Shown here one piece after another: positions 1 to 7,669 of a stretch of DNA of 15,065 nucleotides. The notes beneath the pieces were generated by a model, which was not told where the DNA came from, made no database searches, and was given only the letters and a program-made list of their open reading frames with translations. The DNA is from Rhizobiaceae bacterium UBA1291 (GTDB lineage: Bacteria > Pseudomonadota > Alphaproteobacteria > Rhizobiales > Rhizobiaceae), in assembly GCA_002307905.1 (NCBI GenBank), contig DBUL01000011.1, positions 1 through 15,065 on the forward strand. The letters run 5' to 3'. The translations under genes were made by a program, and so were the position numbers. Numbering within the stretch: the first letter of the stretch is position 1; each line of letters opens with the position of its first letter.

Positions 1-1531
1 GTTCGGCGCTCATGTTGAAGACGCACAGAACCGTCTCGTTCGCGAGCGAACGGCTGTAGACCAGCGCGGTCTCGCCAACCTCGTGAAACTCCATACCACC
101 CTTGACCAACGCCGGATGGGCACGACGGAAAGCGAGGAAGCGGCGATAGTGCTCGAGCACAGAGTGTGCCTTGCCCTCCTGAACGCTCACCGCATTGATC
201 GTGTGCTCGACCGGGATCGGCAGCCATGTCTTCGGCGCGGTCGAGAAGCCAGCCTGCTGGGCGACATTGTCCCAGACCATCGGCGTGCGGCACCCGTCGC
301 GCCCCTTGAACTCGGGCCAGAACTCTATGCCGTAGGGATCCTGAAGGTCCTCATAGGCAATGTCGGCTTCGGTCAGGCCCAGTTCCTCGCCCTGGTAGAT
401 GCAGACCGAGCCGCGCTGGGTCATGAGGATGGCCGCCATCTGCTTGGCAAAGGCGTTGCGGTCGCCGACATCGGCGCCCCAGCGGGTGACGTGGCGGACA
501 ACGTCGTGATTGGAGAAGGCCCAGCAGGCCCAGCCCTCGGGGGCGGCCGCAGCAAAGGCCTTCTGGGTCTCGGCCACGATCTTCGGTGTCAGCGGTTCGG
601 GCGCCAGAAATTCAAAGGCATAGCACATCTGCATCTTGTCGTCGCCGGAGGTATATTGCCCGACGATTTCAAGACCGTACTGGCTGTCGCCCACTTCGCC
701 GACGGCAGCGATCGCCGGATATTCCTCCAGCACGGCGCGGAAGCGCTTCAGGAATTCCAGGTTCTCCGGCCGGTTCTTGTCAAAGAGGTGTTCCTGGAAA
801 TTGTAGGGGTTCACGGCCGGTGCGGTCGATGCATTGCGCCGCTCGGGCGCAAGCGCCGGATTGTCGCGCAACAGCCTGTCGTGGAAATAGAAGTTGATCG
901 TGTCGAGCCGGAAGCCGTCGACACCGCGATCGAGCCAGAAGCGGGTTGCGTCAAGCACGGCATTCTGGACCTGCGGATTGTGCATGTTGAGGTCCGGCTG
1001 CGACGTCAGGAAATTGTGCATGTAATACTGCATGCGGGTCGGGTCCCAGTGCCAGGCGGACCCGCCGAAGATCGACAGCCAGTTGTTGGGCGGCGTGCCG
1101 TCCGGCTTCGGGTCCGACCAGACATACCAGTCCGATCTGGGATTGATCCGGCTCGACCGGCTCTCGACGAACCAGGAGTGCTGGTCGGAGGTGTGCGAAA
1201 TGACCAGGTCGATCATCACCTTGAGGCCGAGGCGATGGGCGTCGGCGATCAAGGCATCGAAGTCGGCCACCGTGCCAAACATCGGATCGACGTCCGTATA
1301 GTTGGACACGTCATAGCCGAAATCCTTCATCGGCGAAGTGAAGAAGGGCGAGATCCAGATCGCGTCTGCGCCAAGGGCGGCGATATGCGGCAGGCGGGCG
1401 GTGATGCCCTTGAGGTCACCGATGCCGTCGCCGTTGGAGTCCTGATAGGAGCGGGGGTAGATCTGATAGATCACCGCGCCGCGCCACCAGTCCTTGTCCG
1501 GCGCAGAGGTCGATTGGGTCATTGCAGTCAT
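1..1531 (-). CDS. aglA: Alpha-glucosidase, GH13 family (3' end cut by window edge)
   Basis: Cytoplasmic GH13 alpha-glucosidase that would hydrolyse alpha-glucosides brought in by the adjacent ABC transporter. The 510 codons seen begin MTAMTQSTSAPDKDWWRGAV and contain the usual GH13 landmarks: YQIYPRSYQDSNGDG near residue 22, the nucleophile Asp210 in GFRLDTINF, the acid/base Glu279 in VGEVGDSQ, and the transition-state Asp343 in FSNHDVVR. There is no signal peptide, which fits an intracellular enzyme. The ATG at 1531 is preceded by AAGGA about 9 nt upstream; an in-frame ATG three codons later is possible. The reading frame is open to base 1, so perhaps 40 residues of the C-terminal beta domain are missing, judging from the roughly 550-residue family length. 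It follows aglG after 42 nt, as in the known aglEFGAK order. Substrate preference (sucrose, maltose, isomaltose or trehalose) cannot be read from the sequence. Confidence 0.95.
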   Translation of the reverse strand, partial: MTAMTQSTSAPDKDWWRGAVIYQIYPRSYQDSNGDGIGDLKGITARLPHIAALGADAIWISPFFTSPMKDFGYDVSNYTDVDPMFGTVADFDALIADAHRLGLKVMIDLVISHTSDQHSWFVESRSSRINPRSDWYVWSDPKPDGTPPNNWLSIFGGSAWHWDPTRMQYYMHNFLTSQPDLNMHNPQVQNAVLDATRFWLDRGVDGFRLDTINFYFHDRLLRDNPALAPERRNASTAPAVNPYNFQEHLFDKNRPENLEFLKRFRAVLEEYPAIAAVGEVGDSQYGLEIVGQYTSGDDKMQMCYAFEFLAPEPLTPKIVAETQKAFAAAAPEGWACWAFSNHDVVRHVTRWGADVGDRNAFAKQMAAILMTQRGSVCIYQGEELGLTEADIAYEDLQDPYGIEFWPEFKGRDGCRTPMVWDNVAQQAGFSTAPKTWLPIPVEHTINAVSVQEGKAHSVLEHYRRFLAFRRAHPALVKGGMEFHEVGETALVYSRSLANETVLCVFNMSAE

Positions 1532-1573
1532 TGTCAGTCCTTGTCGAATGCATTCAGGCGATGCCAGGCCATC

Positions 1574-2722
1574 TCAACCGCCCTTGACCGAGCCGGCGAG
1601 CAGGCCGCGGACCAGGTAGCGTTGCAGGGTGAAGAAGACGAGCAGCGGAACGATGATGGTGATGAACGCCGAGGCGGTGAGGATTTCCCAATTGCCGCCG
1701 CGCGATCCAAGCAATTCGCGCAGGCGCCCGGTCAGGACGATCGTCTCCTCGCTGTTGCCGAGGAAGACGGTAGCGACGAGCAGGTCGTTCCAGGTCCAGA
1801 GGAACTGGAAAATCGCAAAGGAGGCGAGCGCCGGATAAGAAAGCGGGAGCACGATACGGATGAAGATGGTGAAATCGTTGGCGCCATCAACGCGCGCCGA
1901 TTCCATGATCTCACGCGGCAGGCCGGCGATGTAGTTGCGCAGCAGATAAATGGCGAGCGGCAGGCCGAAGCCCATATGGGCGAGCCAGATGCCCAGATAG
2001 GTCTTGGCCGGAACGCCGAAGAAGGCGCCGATCTTGTTGTACATCTGCAGGAGCGGGATGAGCGACATCTGCAGCGGCACGACAAGCAGGCCAACGATCA
2101 GGGCGAGAAGGAGCGCACGACCGGGGAATTTCATCCAGGCGAGCGCATAGGCGGCGAAGGCCGCGACCAGGATCGGAATGATCGTCGAGGGAATGGCTAC
2201 CGTCAGCGAGTTGAGGAAGGACTGGCCGATCCCCTCGGCCGTCAACACCGTGCGATAGTTGTCCAGGGTGAACCGCGGCGGGATCTCTGCCGTGTAGAAG
2301 ATACGCATGCCGCGCGTGTTCTCAAAACGAACCGCCGATTCGATGCGAAAGTCGCCGTTCTCCTCGACGGTCAGTTTGGCACCATCGCCCGCATCCACCG
2401 CCTGGCCAGGCTCATAGGCTGCCGGGTCACGGCTCGACGTGCCGAAGGCGCTGACAAAGCCCTTGCCGCCCTCAAGGACGCTGCCGGAAATGACGAAGGC
2501 ACCATCCTGCTCGACCTGCCCCTCGGCGGCCGGTGCGCGATAGATAACGTTCTGGGTCGAGGTCGAAAGGGCCGTCCACCAGCCGGAGGCGACAATCTGA
2601 TCCTTGTCGCGGATCGCGGTAATGAACAGACCGGCCGTCGGGAGGGTCCACAGGATGACCAGAAGGGCGACCGTGATATGGACAAACCAGGTGAGTGGTG
2701 AGCGCGCGCTGCTCTTGTACAT
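1574..2722 (-). CDS. aglG: Alpha-glucoside ABC transporter permease AglG (MalG type)
   Basis: Inner-membrane permease subunit of an alpha-glucoside importer of the carbohydrate uptake-1 ABC class; it would pair with AglF and contact the ATPase AglK. The 382 residues show an N-terminal membrane helix (about 12-35), a polar region (about 40-155), then a block of membrane helices. The cytoplasmic EAA loop that docks on the ATPase lies near 271-294 (EIMESARVDGAND then LPLSYP). I place the start at the ATG at 2722, just past the aglF stop (TGACATG) and preceded by GGAGGG, rather than the in-frame ATG at 2743 buried inside aglF. The region between helix 1 and the permease core is longer than in ordinary MalG proteins; residues about 60-148 look like an extra periplasmic domain rich in Gly, Asp and Glu. 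Co-transcription with aglF is near certain from the junction. Confidence 0.93.
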   Translation of the reverse strand: MYKSSARSPLTWFVHITVALLVILWTLPTAGLFITAIRDKDQIVASGWWTALSTSTQNVIYRAPAAEGQVEQDGAFVISGSVLEGGKGFVSAFGTSSRDPAAYEPGQAVDAGDGAKLTVEENGDFRIESAVRFENTRGMRIFYTAEIPPRFTLDNYRTVLTAEGIGQSFLNSLTVAIPSTIIPILVAAFAAYALAWMKFPGRALLLALIVGLLVVPLQMSLIPLLQMYNKIGAFFGVPAKTYLGIWLAHMGFGLPLAIYLLRNYIAGLPREIMESARVDGANDFTIFIRIVLPLSYPALASFAIFQFLWTWNDLLVATVFLGNSEETIVLTGRLRELLGSRGGNWEILTASAFITIIVPLLVFFTLQRYLVRGLLAGSVKGG

Positions 2723-2723
2723 G

Positions 2724-3734
2724 TCAGCGTCCCTCCATTTCACGGCTGGCGTTGCGGATGTTCCAGATCATGATCGGGACGACGAGCACCATGATGACGA
2801 TAGCGATCGCGGCGCCACGGCCGAAGTCGCCACCGCCGCGGAACATCCAGTCGAACATCATGTTGGCCAGCACCTGGGTGTTCCATTGGCCATTGGTCAT
2901 GGCCAGCACGATGTCGAACACCTTGAGCACAAGAATGGTGATCGTGGTCCAGACCACCGCGATCGTGCCCCAGATCTGCGGCACCTTGATCTTCATGAAG
3001 ATCTGCCAGGGATTTGCCCCGTCGATGACGGCCGCCTCGATCGTTTCCTCGGGAATGCCACGAAGTGCTGCAGAAAGCAGCACCATGGCAAAGCCCGTCT
3101 GGATCCAGATGAGGATCACCATCAGGAATAGATTGTTCCAGAACGGCAGCGCGATCCAGATCTGCGGCTGGCCGCCAAGGGCCACGACGACTGCATTCAG
3201 CAAGCCGATCTGTTCGCTTGCGGCATCGCGATAGTCGTAGACAAATTTCCAGATGACCGAGGCGCCAACAAACGAGATCGCCATCGGCATGAAGATTAGC
3301 GATTTGGCGATATTGCCCCACCAGATGCGGTCTGTGAGGGCGGCGATGATCAGCCCGAAGAGCGTCGAGGCCGCCGGCACTACGATCAGCCAGAGCATGT
3401 TGTTGAAGATCGACTCGCGGAATTCGCGGTCGAAGAACATCCAGCGGTAGTTCGAAAGACCGACAAAACGGGTGCCGGAGCGGTCGAAGAGCGAATAGGC
3501 GACGGAAGAAAAGACCGGATAGACCAGATATATGCCGAGCGACAGCAGCGCCGGGGCAAGGAACAGCCAGGGACGGATCAAAGCGGAGCGCCGCAGGTTC
3601 TGCGATGCCCTTGCCTGGTCGGAAATATTGGCGGGAAAGAGCCGGTCGAGCAGGAGATTGCTGCCGTAGAAATATCCGATTGCGCCGACCACGCCGAGAA
3701 CGATCGTCAGCAGGGCATACAAGAGTTGTTCCAC
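2724..3734 (-). CDS. aglF: Alpha-glucoside ABC transporter permease AglF (MalF type)
   Basis: Inner-membrane permease partner of AglG. The 336 residues hold a first helix at about 3-25 (LLYALLTIVLGVVGAIGYFY), a second at about 55-80, and four more between about 110 and 325. The EAA loop is near 227-252 (GIPEETIEAAVIDGANPWQI), with the conserved DGA and a downstream VP. The start is a GTG at 3734 preceded by GGGGAGGG about 7-8 nt upstream, a strong ribosome binding site; no better start is visible. The gene begins 112 nt after aglE, across a hairpin that may lower its expression relative to the binding protein. Its stop lies one base before the aglG start. Length and topology suit a MalF-like subunit without the large periplasmic P2 domain found in the enterobacterial protein. 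Confidence 0.94.
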   Translation of the reverse strand: MEQLLYALLTIVLGVVGAIGYFYGSNLLLDRLFPANISDQARASQNLRRSALIRPWLFLAPALLSLGIYLVYPVFSSVAYSLFDRSGTRFVGLSNYRWMFFDREFRESIFNNMLWLIVVPAASTLFGLIIAALTDRIWWGNIAKSLIFMPMAISFVGASVIWKFVYDYRDAASEQIGLLNAVVVALGGQPQIWIALPFWNNLFLMVILIWIQTGFAMVLLSAALRGIPEETIEAAVIDGANPWQIFMKIKVPQIWGTIAVVWTTITILVLKVFDIVLAMTNGQWNTQVLANMMFDWMFRGGGDFGRGAAIAIVIMVLVVPIMIWNIRNASREMEGR

Positions 3735-3802
3735 CTTAAACCCTCCCCGTCACGCGCGCTTGTCCCCGTCACCACATTGCCGGTGCGCGTCTCTTGATCA
3801 CA

Positions 3803-3830
3803 CCACGCGAGGCCTTGCGGCCCCGCGTGG
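3803..3830 (-). terminator. Strong hairpin between aglE and aglF (attenuator or mRNA 3'-end stabiliser)
   Basis: An inverted repeat lies 17 nt past the aglE stop: outer arms CCACGCG and CGCGTGG (7 bp), one A/C mismatch, inner arms GGCC and GGCC, and a four-base loop. That makes 11 pairs, nearly all G-C. No T-run follows on the minus strand, so it is not a canonical intrinsic terminator. By analogy with the structure between malE and malF, it more likely protects the 3' end of the binding-protein message or partly terminates transcription, giving more AglE than AglF/AglG. That role is inference. Confidence 0.6.
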
Positions 3831-3846
3831 ATCCTTGTCAGTGATC

Positions 3847-5202
3847 CTACTTCAGGGCATCCCAGGACTTCTGGATCTCGGCCGTGACAGCGGCTGCGGG
3901 CTTGCCGCCGACATAGTCGACCATGCCGGTCCAGAACGCACCCGCGCCGATCTTGCCCGGCATCAGGTCGGAACCGTCGAAGCGGAAGGTGGTGGCGCTT
4001 GTCAGGATGGCGCCCTGCTTCTTCAGGGATTCATTGGCGTAGGCCTCGGGGTTTGCACCCTTGAACGGAGTGAGGAACCCGGATTGAGCCATCCAGATCT
4101 CGTGGGCAATCGGGGTCTGAAGGAACTCGATGAAGGCCTGGGCGGCGGGGCTATCCTTGGTGATGCCGAAAAGCGTGCCGGCGCCGAGGACGGGCTTGCC
4201 GAGATCCTTGCCTTCATAGGCCGGGAAATAGAAGAAGTCCGCGTCGGCACCCAGTTCCGTGCCTTCCGGGAAGAAGGACGGAATGAAGGAGGCCATTTTG
4301 TGCATGTAGCACTTGGGCGGCGAGGTGAAGAGACCCTTCGGGCTGTCGCGGAAATCGGTGGAGGCAACACCGGCCTTTCCGCCGTCGGCGAACTTGTCAG
4401 TCGTGGCGAACCAGCCGAATTCCTCGATCGCGCCGATGACCGCCGGGTCATTGAAGGGGATCTCGTTGGAGATCCACTTGTCGTAGGTCTCCGGATCGGC
4501 CGTGCGCAGCATCATGTCCTCGACCCAGTCGGTCGCCGGCCAGCCGGTCGCAGCGCCGGAACCAAGCCCGATGCACCAGGGGGTCTCTCCCTCGGCGACG
4601 ATCTGCTCGGTCAGGGCCTTCAGATCTTCCAGGGTCTCCGGCACTTCATAGCCGGCGTCCTCGAAGTTTTCGGGAACGTACCAGACGAGCGATTTCAGGT
4701 CGGCCTTGTAGGGGAAGGCAAAAAAGGCCGTGTTGCCGTCCTTGCCCTTGTAGGATCCGAGATCCACCCAGGAGTCGCCGGCTGCGTAGTTTTCCCTCAG
4801 CCATTCCGCCGTCTCCGCTTTCATTGGGGCGAGGAACCCCTTGGCCGCGAGGTCGGCGGCAAGACCGGGCTGCGGGAAAACGGCGATATTGGCCGCGCTG
4901 CCGGCCTGGGTGTCAATGACGATCTGCTGTTCGAAACTGTCGGAGCCGGCATATTCGACCCTGGCGCCGGTGGCATCCTCGAAATAGGCCAGAACACTCA
5001 AGACCAGGTCGCGGTCGGGACCCAGCCAGGGACCGAAGACCGACAACGTCTGGCCCTTCAGGTCATGGGTATTCTTGAATTCCTCGAAGCTCGCCCAATT
5101 GAACTTGGCGTCCTCGCCCGGCTTGAACTTCAATTCGGCCGCACCCGCGGCACCGGCAAGAAGGGCGGCCGCTGCGACCGTCATCAGGAAAATTCTCTTC
5201 AT
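3847..5202 (-). CDS. aglE: Alpha-glucoside ABC transporter periplasmic binding protein AglE
   Basis: Secreted solute-binding protein (family 1, MalE-like) that captures alpha-glucosides in the periplasm and hands them to AglF/AglG. The 451 residues begin with a clear Sec signal peptide: basic MKR, a hydrophobic core to about residue 19 and a likely cleavage after Ala21 or Ala22. There is no lipobox cysteine, so the protein should be soluble rather than lipid-anchored. The only two cysteines in the protein are Cys210 (TPWCIGLG) and Cys298 (SPPKCYMHKM) and may form a disulfide in the periplasm. The start ATG has an excellent site (GGGAGGT) about 8 nt upstream. It is the first gene of the operon, with a LacI-type operator about 65 nt upstream of the start codon, so it should be repressed by AglR without inducer. 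Confidence 0.95.
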   Translation of the reverse strand: MKRIFLMTVAAAALLAGAAGAAELKFKPGEDAKFNWASFEEFKNTHDLKGQTLSVFGPWLGPDRDLVLSVLAYFEDATGARVEYAGSDSFEQQIVIDTQAGSAANIAVFPQPGLAADLAAKGFLAPMKAETAEWLRENYAAGDSWVDLGSYKGKDGNTAFFAFPYKADLKSLVWYVPENFEDAGYEVPETLEDLKALTEQIVAEGETPWCIGLGSGAATGWPATDWVEDMMLRTADPETYDKWISNEIPFNDPAVIGAIEEFGWFATTDKFADGGKAGVASTDFRDSPKGLFTSPPKCYMHKMASFIPSFFPEGTELGADADFFYFPAYEGKDLGKPVLGAGTLFGITKDSPAAQAFIEFLQTPIAHEIWMAQSGFLTPFKGANPEAYANESLKKQGAILTSATTFRFDGSDLMPGKIGAGAFWTGMVDYVGGKPAAAVTAEIQKSWDALK

Positions 5203-5266
5203 GTGATTTACCTCCCATCACATATCGGACGAGCAAGCCCCGTCTCGCAGTTTGAAAGCCAGATAT

Positions 5267-5280
5267 TCAAAGCGCTTTGA
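5267..5280. promoter_or_regulatory. Operator O1, perfect LacI-family palindrome upstream of aglE
   Basis: TCAAAGCGCTTTGA is a perfect 14-bp palindrome with the central CG step typical of LacI/GalR-family operators. It lies about 65 nt upstream of the aglE start. A near copy stands at the other end of the same intergenic region next to aglR, which makes it a probable AglR binding site controlling the agl operon. On the minus strand a TTGTGT that could be part of a -35 element sits at its edge, but I cannot fix the promoter. Confidence 0.75.
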
Positions 5281-5429
5281 CACAAAGTCATCACATCGAG
5301 TGGGAAAGCGAGTCAAGCATAATTCAGGAATTGCCGCAAATCGTTGCAACACTGCGGTGAAGAAATCGGCACATGCAATTCATTCGACCAATTTCCTGTT
5401 TGTCGCAGCCCCCGCGGCTGCTAGACCAA

Positions 5430-5443
5430 TCCAAGCGCTTTGA
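5430..5443. promoter_or_regulatory. Operator O2, LacI-family palindrome upstream of aglR
   Basis: TCCAAGCGCTTTGA matches O1 at 13 of 14 positions and keeps the AAGCGCTT core. Its centre is 163 bp from that of O1 and about 66 bp upstream of the aglR start. It could serve autorepression of aglR, or loop with O1 through a tetrameric repressor. A weak promoter-like pair (TTGTCG at 5400-5405 and CTAGAC at 5421-5426, spacing only 15) lies just upstream; I do not rely on it. Confidence 0.65.
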
Positions 5444-5502
5444 ACGCCGACGAGGCGGCATCCTTGCCAGGCAGTCCCAAGCGGCATGGGAGGAGTGACG
5501 CC

Positions 5503-6528
5503 GTGAACCTGAAGCATTTGTCGGAATTGCTGGGTCTGTCCCAGACGACGATCAGCCGGGCGATCAACGGCTATCCGGAAGTCAGCGAGACGACACGCCA
5601 GCGCGTGCTGAAGGCTGCCAAGGAAACCGGCTATCGCCCCAACCGTGCGGCACAGCGGCTGGCGACCGGCAAGGCCGGTTCGATCGGCCTCGTCATGCCG
5701 ATCGAACCGAACGACAGTTCCGACCTGCATTTCGCCGAATTCCAGCGCGGCCTTGCCGAAGAGGCCCTCAGGCACGACTTCCATCTGGTCATCATGCCGG
5801 CCTCGCCGCGCGACGAGGAGCAGGCGATCCGCTGGCTGGTGGCGAGCGGCAGCGTCGACGGCTATTATCTCGCCTATATGCGGGAGAACGACCCGCGCAT
5901 CGCCATGGCGAAGTCCCTGCCCGTACCTTTCATCGTGCACGGCCGGTCCTACGGCACGGACAATGACTTTCCCTATCTGGACGTCGACAACGAGGGCGCC
6001 TTTCGCGATGCGGCGCGGCTCCTGCTGCAACTCGGCCACCGGCGCTTCGCGCTGTTGAACGGTCCGGAGGAGTTCGACTTCGCCATCCGCCGCAGGATCG
6101 GCACCATGGCGGCGCTCCAGGAAAAGGGCATCGACCTCGACGCAGGCTCGATGCGCCATACGGCGATGACCGACGAAGAGGGGTTTCGCGGCATGGCGGC
6201 GCTGCTGGAGCGGCCTGATCGGCCGACAGCGGTGCTCTGCGCTTCGACCGTTCTGGCGCTTGGCGCGGTCAGGGCGATCAACAGGGCGGGACTGAAGCTC
6301 GGCGAGGACATATCGCTGATCGCCCATGACGACGTGCTGCCGCTGCTGAAACCCGAAAATTTCACCGTGCCGTTGACGACGACCCGCTCGTCGCTGCGCG
6401 CGGCCGGTATTCGCATCGCCCAGAGGCTGATCGCGGCGATCAAGCGGACAGAGCCGCAACCGCCGGCTCACGAACTCTGGACCGCCGACCTGGTGATCCG
6501 CGCCTCGACGGGCCCTGCGCCGAAATAG
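5503..6528 (+). CDS. aglR: LacI/GalR-family transcriptional repressor AglR
   Basis: Cytoplasmic sugar-responsive repressor expected to bind O1 and O2 and to release them on binding an alpha-glucoside or a breakdown product. The 341 residues show an N-terminal helix-turn-helix (residues 2-24, NLKHLSELLGLSQTTISRAI), the family signature TGYRPNRAAQRLATG (42-56) including the hinge helix, then a periplasmic-binding-protein-like sensor domain. The start chosen is the GTG at 5503: GGGAGGAG lies at 5488-5495, and LacI proteins normally begin directly with the HTH helix. A TTG at 5440 in the same frame would add 21 residues but lies inside operator O2 and has no ribosome site. It is divergent from aglE and is the only plus-strand gene in the window. 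It converges on folD with a 41-nt gap. Confidence 0.92.
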   Translation: MNLKHLSELLGLSQTTISRAINGYPEVSETTRQRVLKAAKETGYRPNRAAQRLATGKAGSIGLVMPIEPNDSSDLHFAEFQRGLAEEALRHDFHLVIMPASPRDEEQAIRWLVASGSVDGYYLAYMRENDPRIAMAKSLPVPFIVHGRSYGTDNDFPYLDVDNEGAFRDAARLLLQLGHRRFALLNGPEEFDFAIRRRIGTMAALQEKGIDLDAGSMRHTAMTDEEGFRGMAALLERPDRPTAVLCASTVLALGAVRAINRAGLKLGEDISLIAHDDVLPLLKPENFTVPLTTTRSSLRAAGIRIAQRLIAAIKRTEPQPPAHELWTADLVIRASTGPAPK

Positions 6529-6569
6529 GTACGGGCGCCCCCGCCCCATCGCAATCGGATGCGGAGCCG

Positions 6570-7469
6570 TCAGAACTTCGGTGCGGGTTTGCCGTTCGCG
6601 CGGTAGGCGGCAATCACCGTATTGGCCATGAGCATGGCGATGGTCATCGGCCCGACGCCGCCCGGTACCGGGCTGATCGCACCGGCGACGGGCGCGCATT
6701 CGGAAAAGGCCACGTCACCGACCAGCCGTGTCTTGCCCTCGCCCTTCTCCGGAGCCGGAACCCGGTTGATGCCTACGTCGATCACGGTCGCGCCGGGCTT
6801 GACCCAGTCGGCCTTGACCATTTCGGCGCGGCCGACGGCAGCCACGAGGATGTCGGCATTGCGGGCGAGTGCGGCCAAGTCGCGGCTCTTCGAATGGCCG
6901 ATCGTCACCGTGGCATTGGCGGCGAGCAGGAGCTGCGCCATCGGCTTGCCGAACAGGTTGGAGCGGCCGATCACCAAAGCGTTGAGACCGGAGAGATCGC
7001 GGCCGCGGATCTGGCGCACCAGGATCATGGCGCCCGCCGGCGTGCAGGAGACGAGACCCGTCTCGGCGTCGCCAGTGGCGAGCTTGCCGGCATTGACGAC
7101 ATGCAGGCCGTCGACGTCCTTTTCCGGCAGGATCGACTGGATGATCGGCTCGGAGTTCAGATGTTTCGGCAGGGGAAGCTGGACAAGCACGCCGTCGACT
7201 TCCGGATCCGCGTTCAGTTCGGCGACGAGCGCCATCAGCGTTTCCTGGCTGGTTTCCTCGGGAAGCGTGTGCTGCACGGACTTGAAGCCGCACTGCTTGG
7301 CCATCCGGCTTTTCGAGGAGACATAAGCATGGCTTGCCGGATCGTCTCCAACGATCACCACCGCAAGGCCGGGCCGGCGCCCGGTCTCTCCTTCCAGCGT
7401 CGCTGCTGCTGTTGTCACCGCCTCGATTACGGAGGCGGCTGCCTGCTTGCCATCAATCACCGTTGTCAC
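6570..7469 (-). CDS. folD: Bifunctional methylene-tetrahydrofolate dehydrogenase/cyclohydrolase FolD
   Basis: Cytoplasmic enzyme that interconverts 5,10-methylene-THF, 5,10-methenyl-THF and 10-formyl-THF with NADP, supplying one-carbon units for purines and formyl-methionine. Length is 299 residues, normal for FolD. Visible landmarks are the catalytic Lys53 in [11 protein letters not shown], Gln97 in VQLPLP, Asp120 in [21 protein letters not shown] (142-148), the dinucleotide-binding GRSNLFGKP (168-176) and the C-terminal signature [16 protein letters not shown]. The start is a GTG at 7469 with GAGGG about 10 nt upstream; upstream in-frame starts lack family similarity. It stands alone, with a candidate promoter upstream, convergent with aglR, and has no evident link to the agl or flagellar genes. 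Confidence 0.96.
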   Translation of the reverse strand: MTTVIDGKQAAASVIEAVTTAAATLEGETGRRPGLAVVIVGDDPASHAYVSSKSRMAKQCGFKSVQHTLPEETSQETLMALVAELNADPEVDGVLVQLPLPKHLNSEPIIQSILPEKDVDGLHVVNAGKLATGDAETGLVSCTPAGAMILVRQIRGRDLSGLNALVIGRSNLFGKPMAQLLLAANATVTIGHSKSRDLAALARNADILVAAVGRAEMVKADWVKPGATVIDVGINRVPAPEKGEGKTRLVGDVAFSECAPVAGAISPVPGGVGPMTIAMLMANTVIAAYRANGKPAPKF

Positions 7470-7523
7470 GATAGCATCCCTCGCTTGCGTTTCCCGGCAA
7501 TATAGCCGCCGCGTCGGGCCAGC

Positions 7524-7553
7524 ATTTTGCCTCTCACCGCCGTATGGTGTCAA
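7524..7553 (-). promoter_or_regulatory. Candidate housekeeping promoter of folD
   Basis: On the minus strand a perfect TTGACA (7548-7553) is followed after 18 nt by CAAAAT (7524-7529), about 55 nt upstream of the GTG start of folD. The -35 is a consensus match but the -10 is poor. A CTATAT at 7500-7505, close to the rhizobial -10 consensus, lacks a -35 at the right distance. The rest of the 200-nt gap between folD and the glycosyltransferase gene shows nothing I recognise. Confidence 0.35.
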
Positions 7554-7669
7554 AAGCATGGTATTTGCAAGGGGAAACCGCAGCTTCCTGTGGCCTCCCT
7601 TGGTCTAGCTTCATCTCCGCGGCGAAGCTGATGTTCAGGAACGGCGTCGGGCCAGTCCGCAGGCGGATC

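Noticed and set aside
740-749. GAAGCGCTTC palindrome resembling the AglR operator core
   Set aside because: It lies inside aglA where it encodes Lys-Arg-Phe in the right frame, is only 10 bp and lacks the outer CA/TG bases of O1; chance is more likely.
83-2701. An 872-codon open frame on the plus strand covering aglA and aglG
   Set aside because: It is antisense to two genes with clear family motifs, has no domain character, and is rich in Arg/Asp/Gly/His runs expected from the complement of GC-biased codons. It spans the aglG-aglA junction, which no real gene would.
3760-5280. A 506-codon plus-strand frame opposite aglE
   Set aside because: Shadow of aglE, which has a signal peptide and strong ribosome site on the minus strand.
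5440-5502. A TTG start giving AglR 21 extra residues
   Set aside because: The TTG lies within operator O2, has no ribosome site, and LacI proteins start at the helix-turn-helix; GTG at 5503 has GGGAGGAG before it.
6529-6569. Terminator between the convergent aglR and folD genes
   Set aside because: Only a 4-bp stem (CGCA/TGCG) without a T-run is visible in the 41-nt gap; not enough to call.
5380-6699. A 439-codon minus-strand frame opposite aglR
   Set aside because: Antisense of a clear LacI-family gene, with composition typical of a shadow frame.
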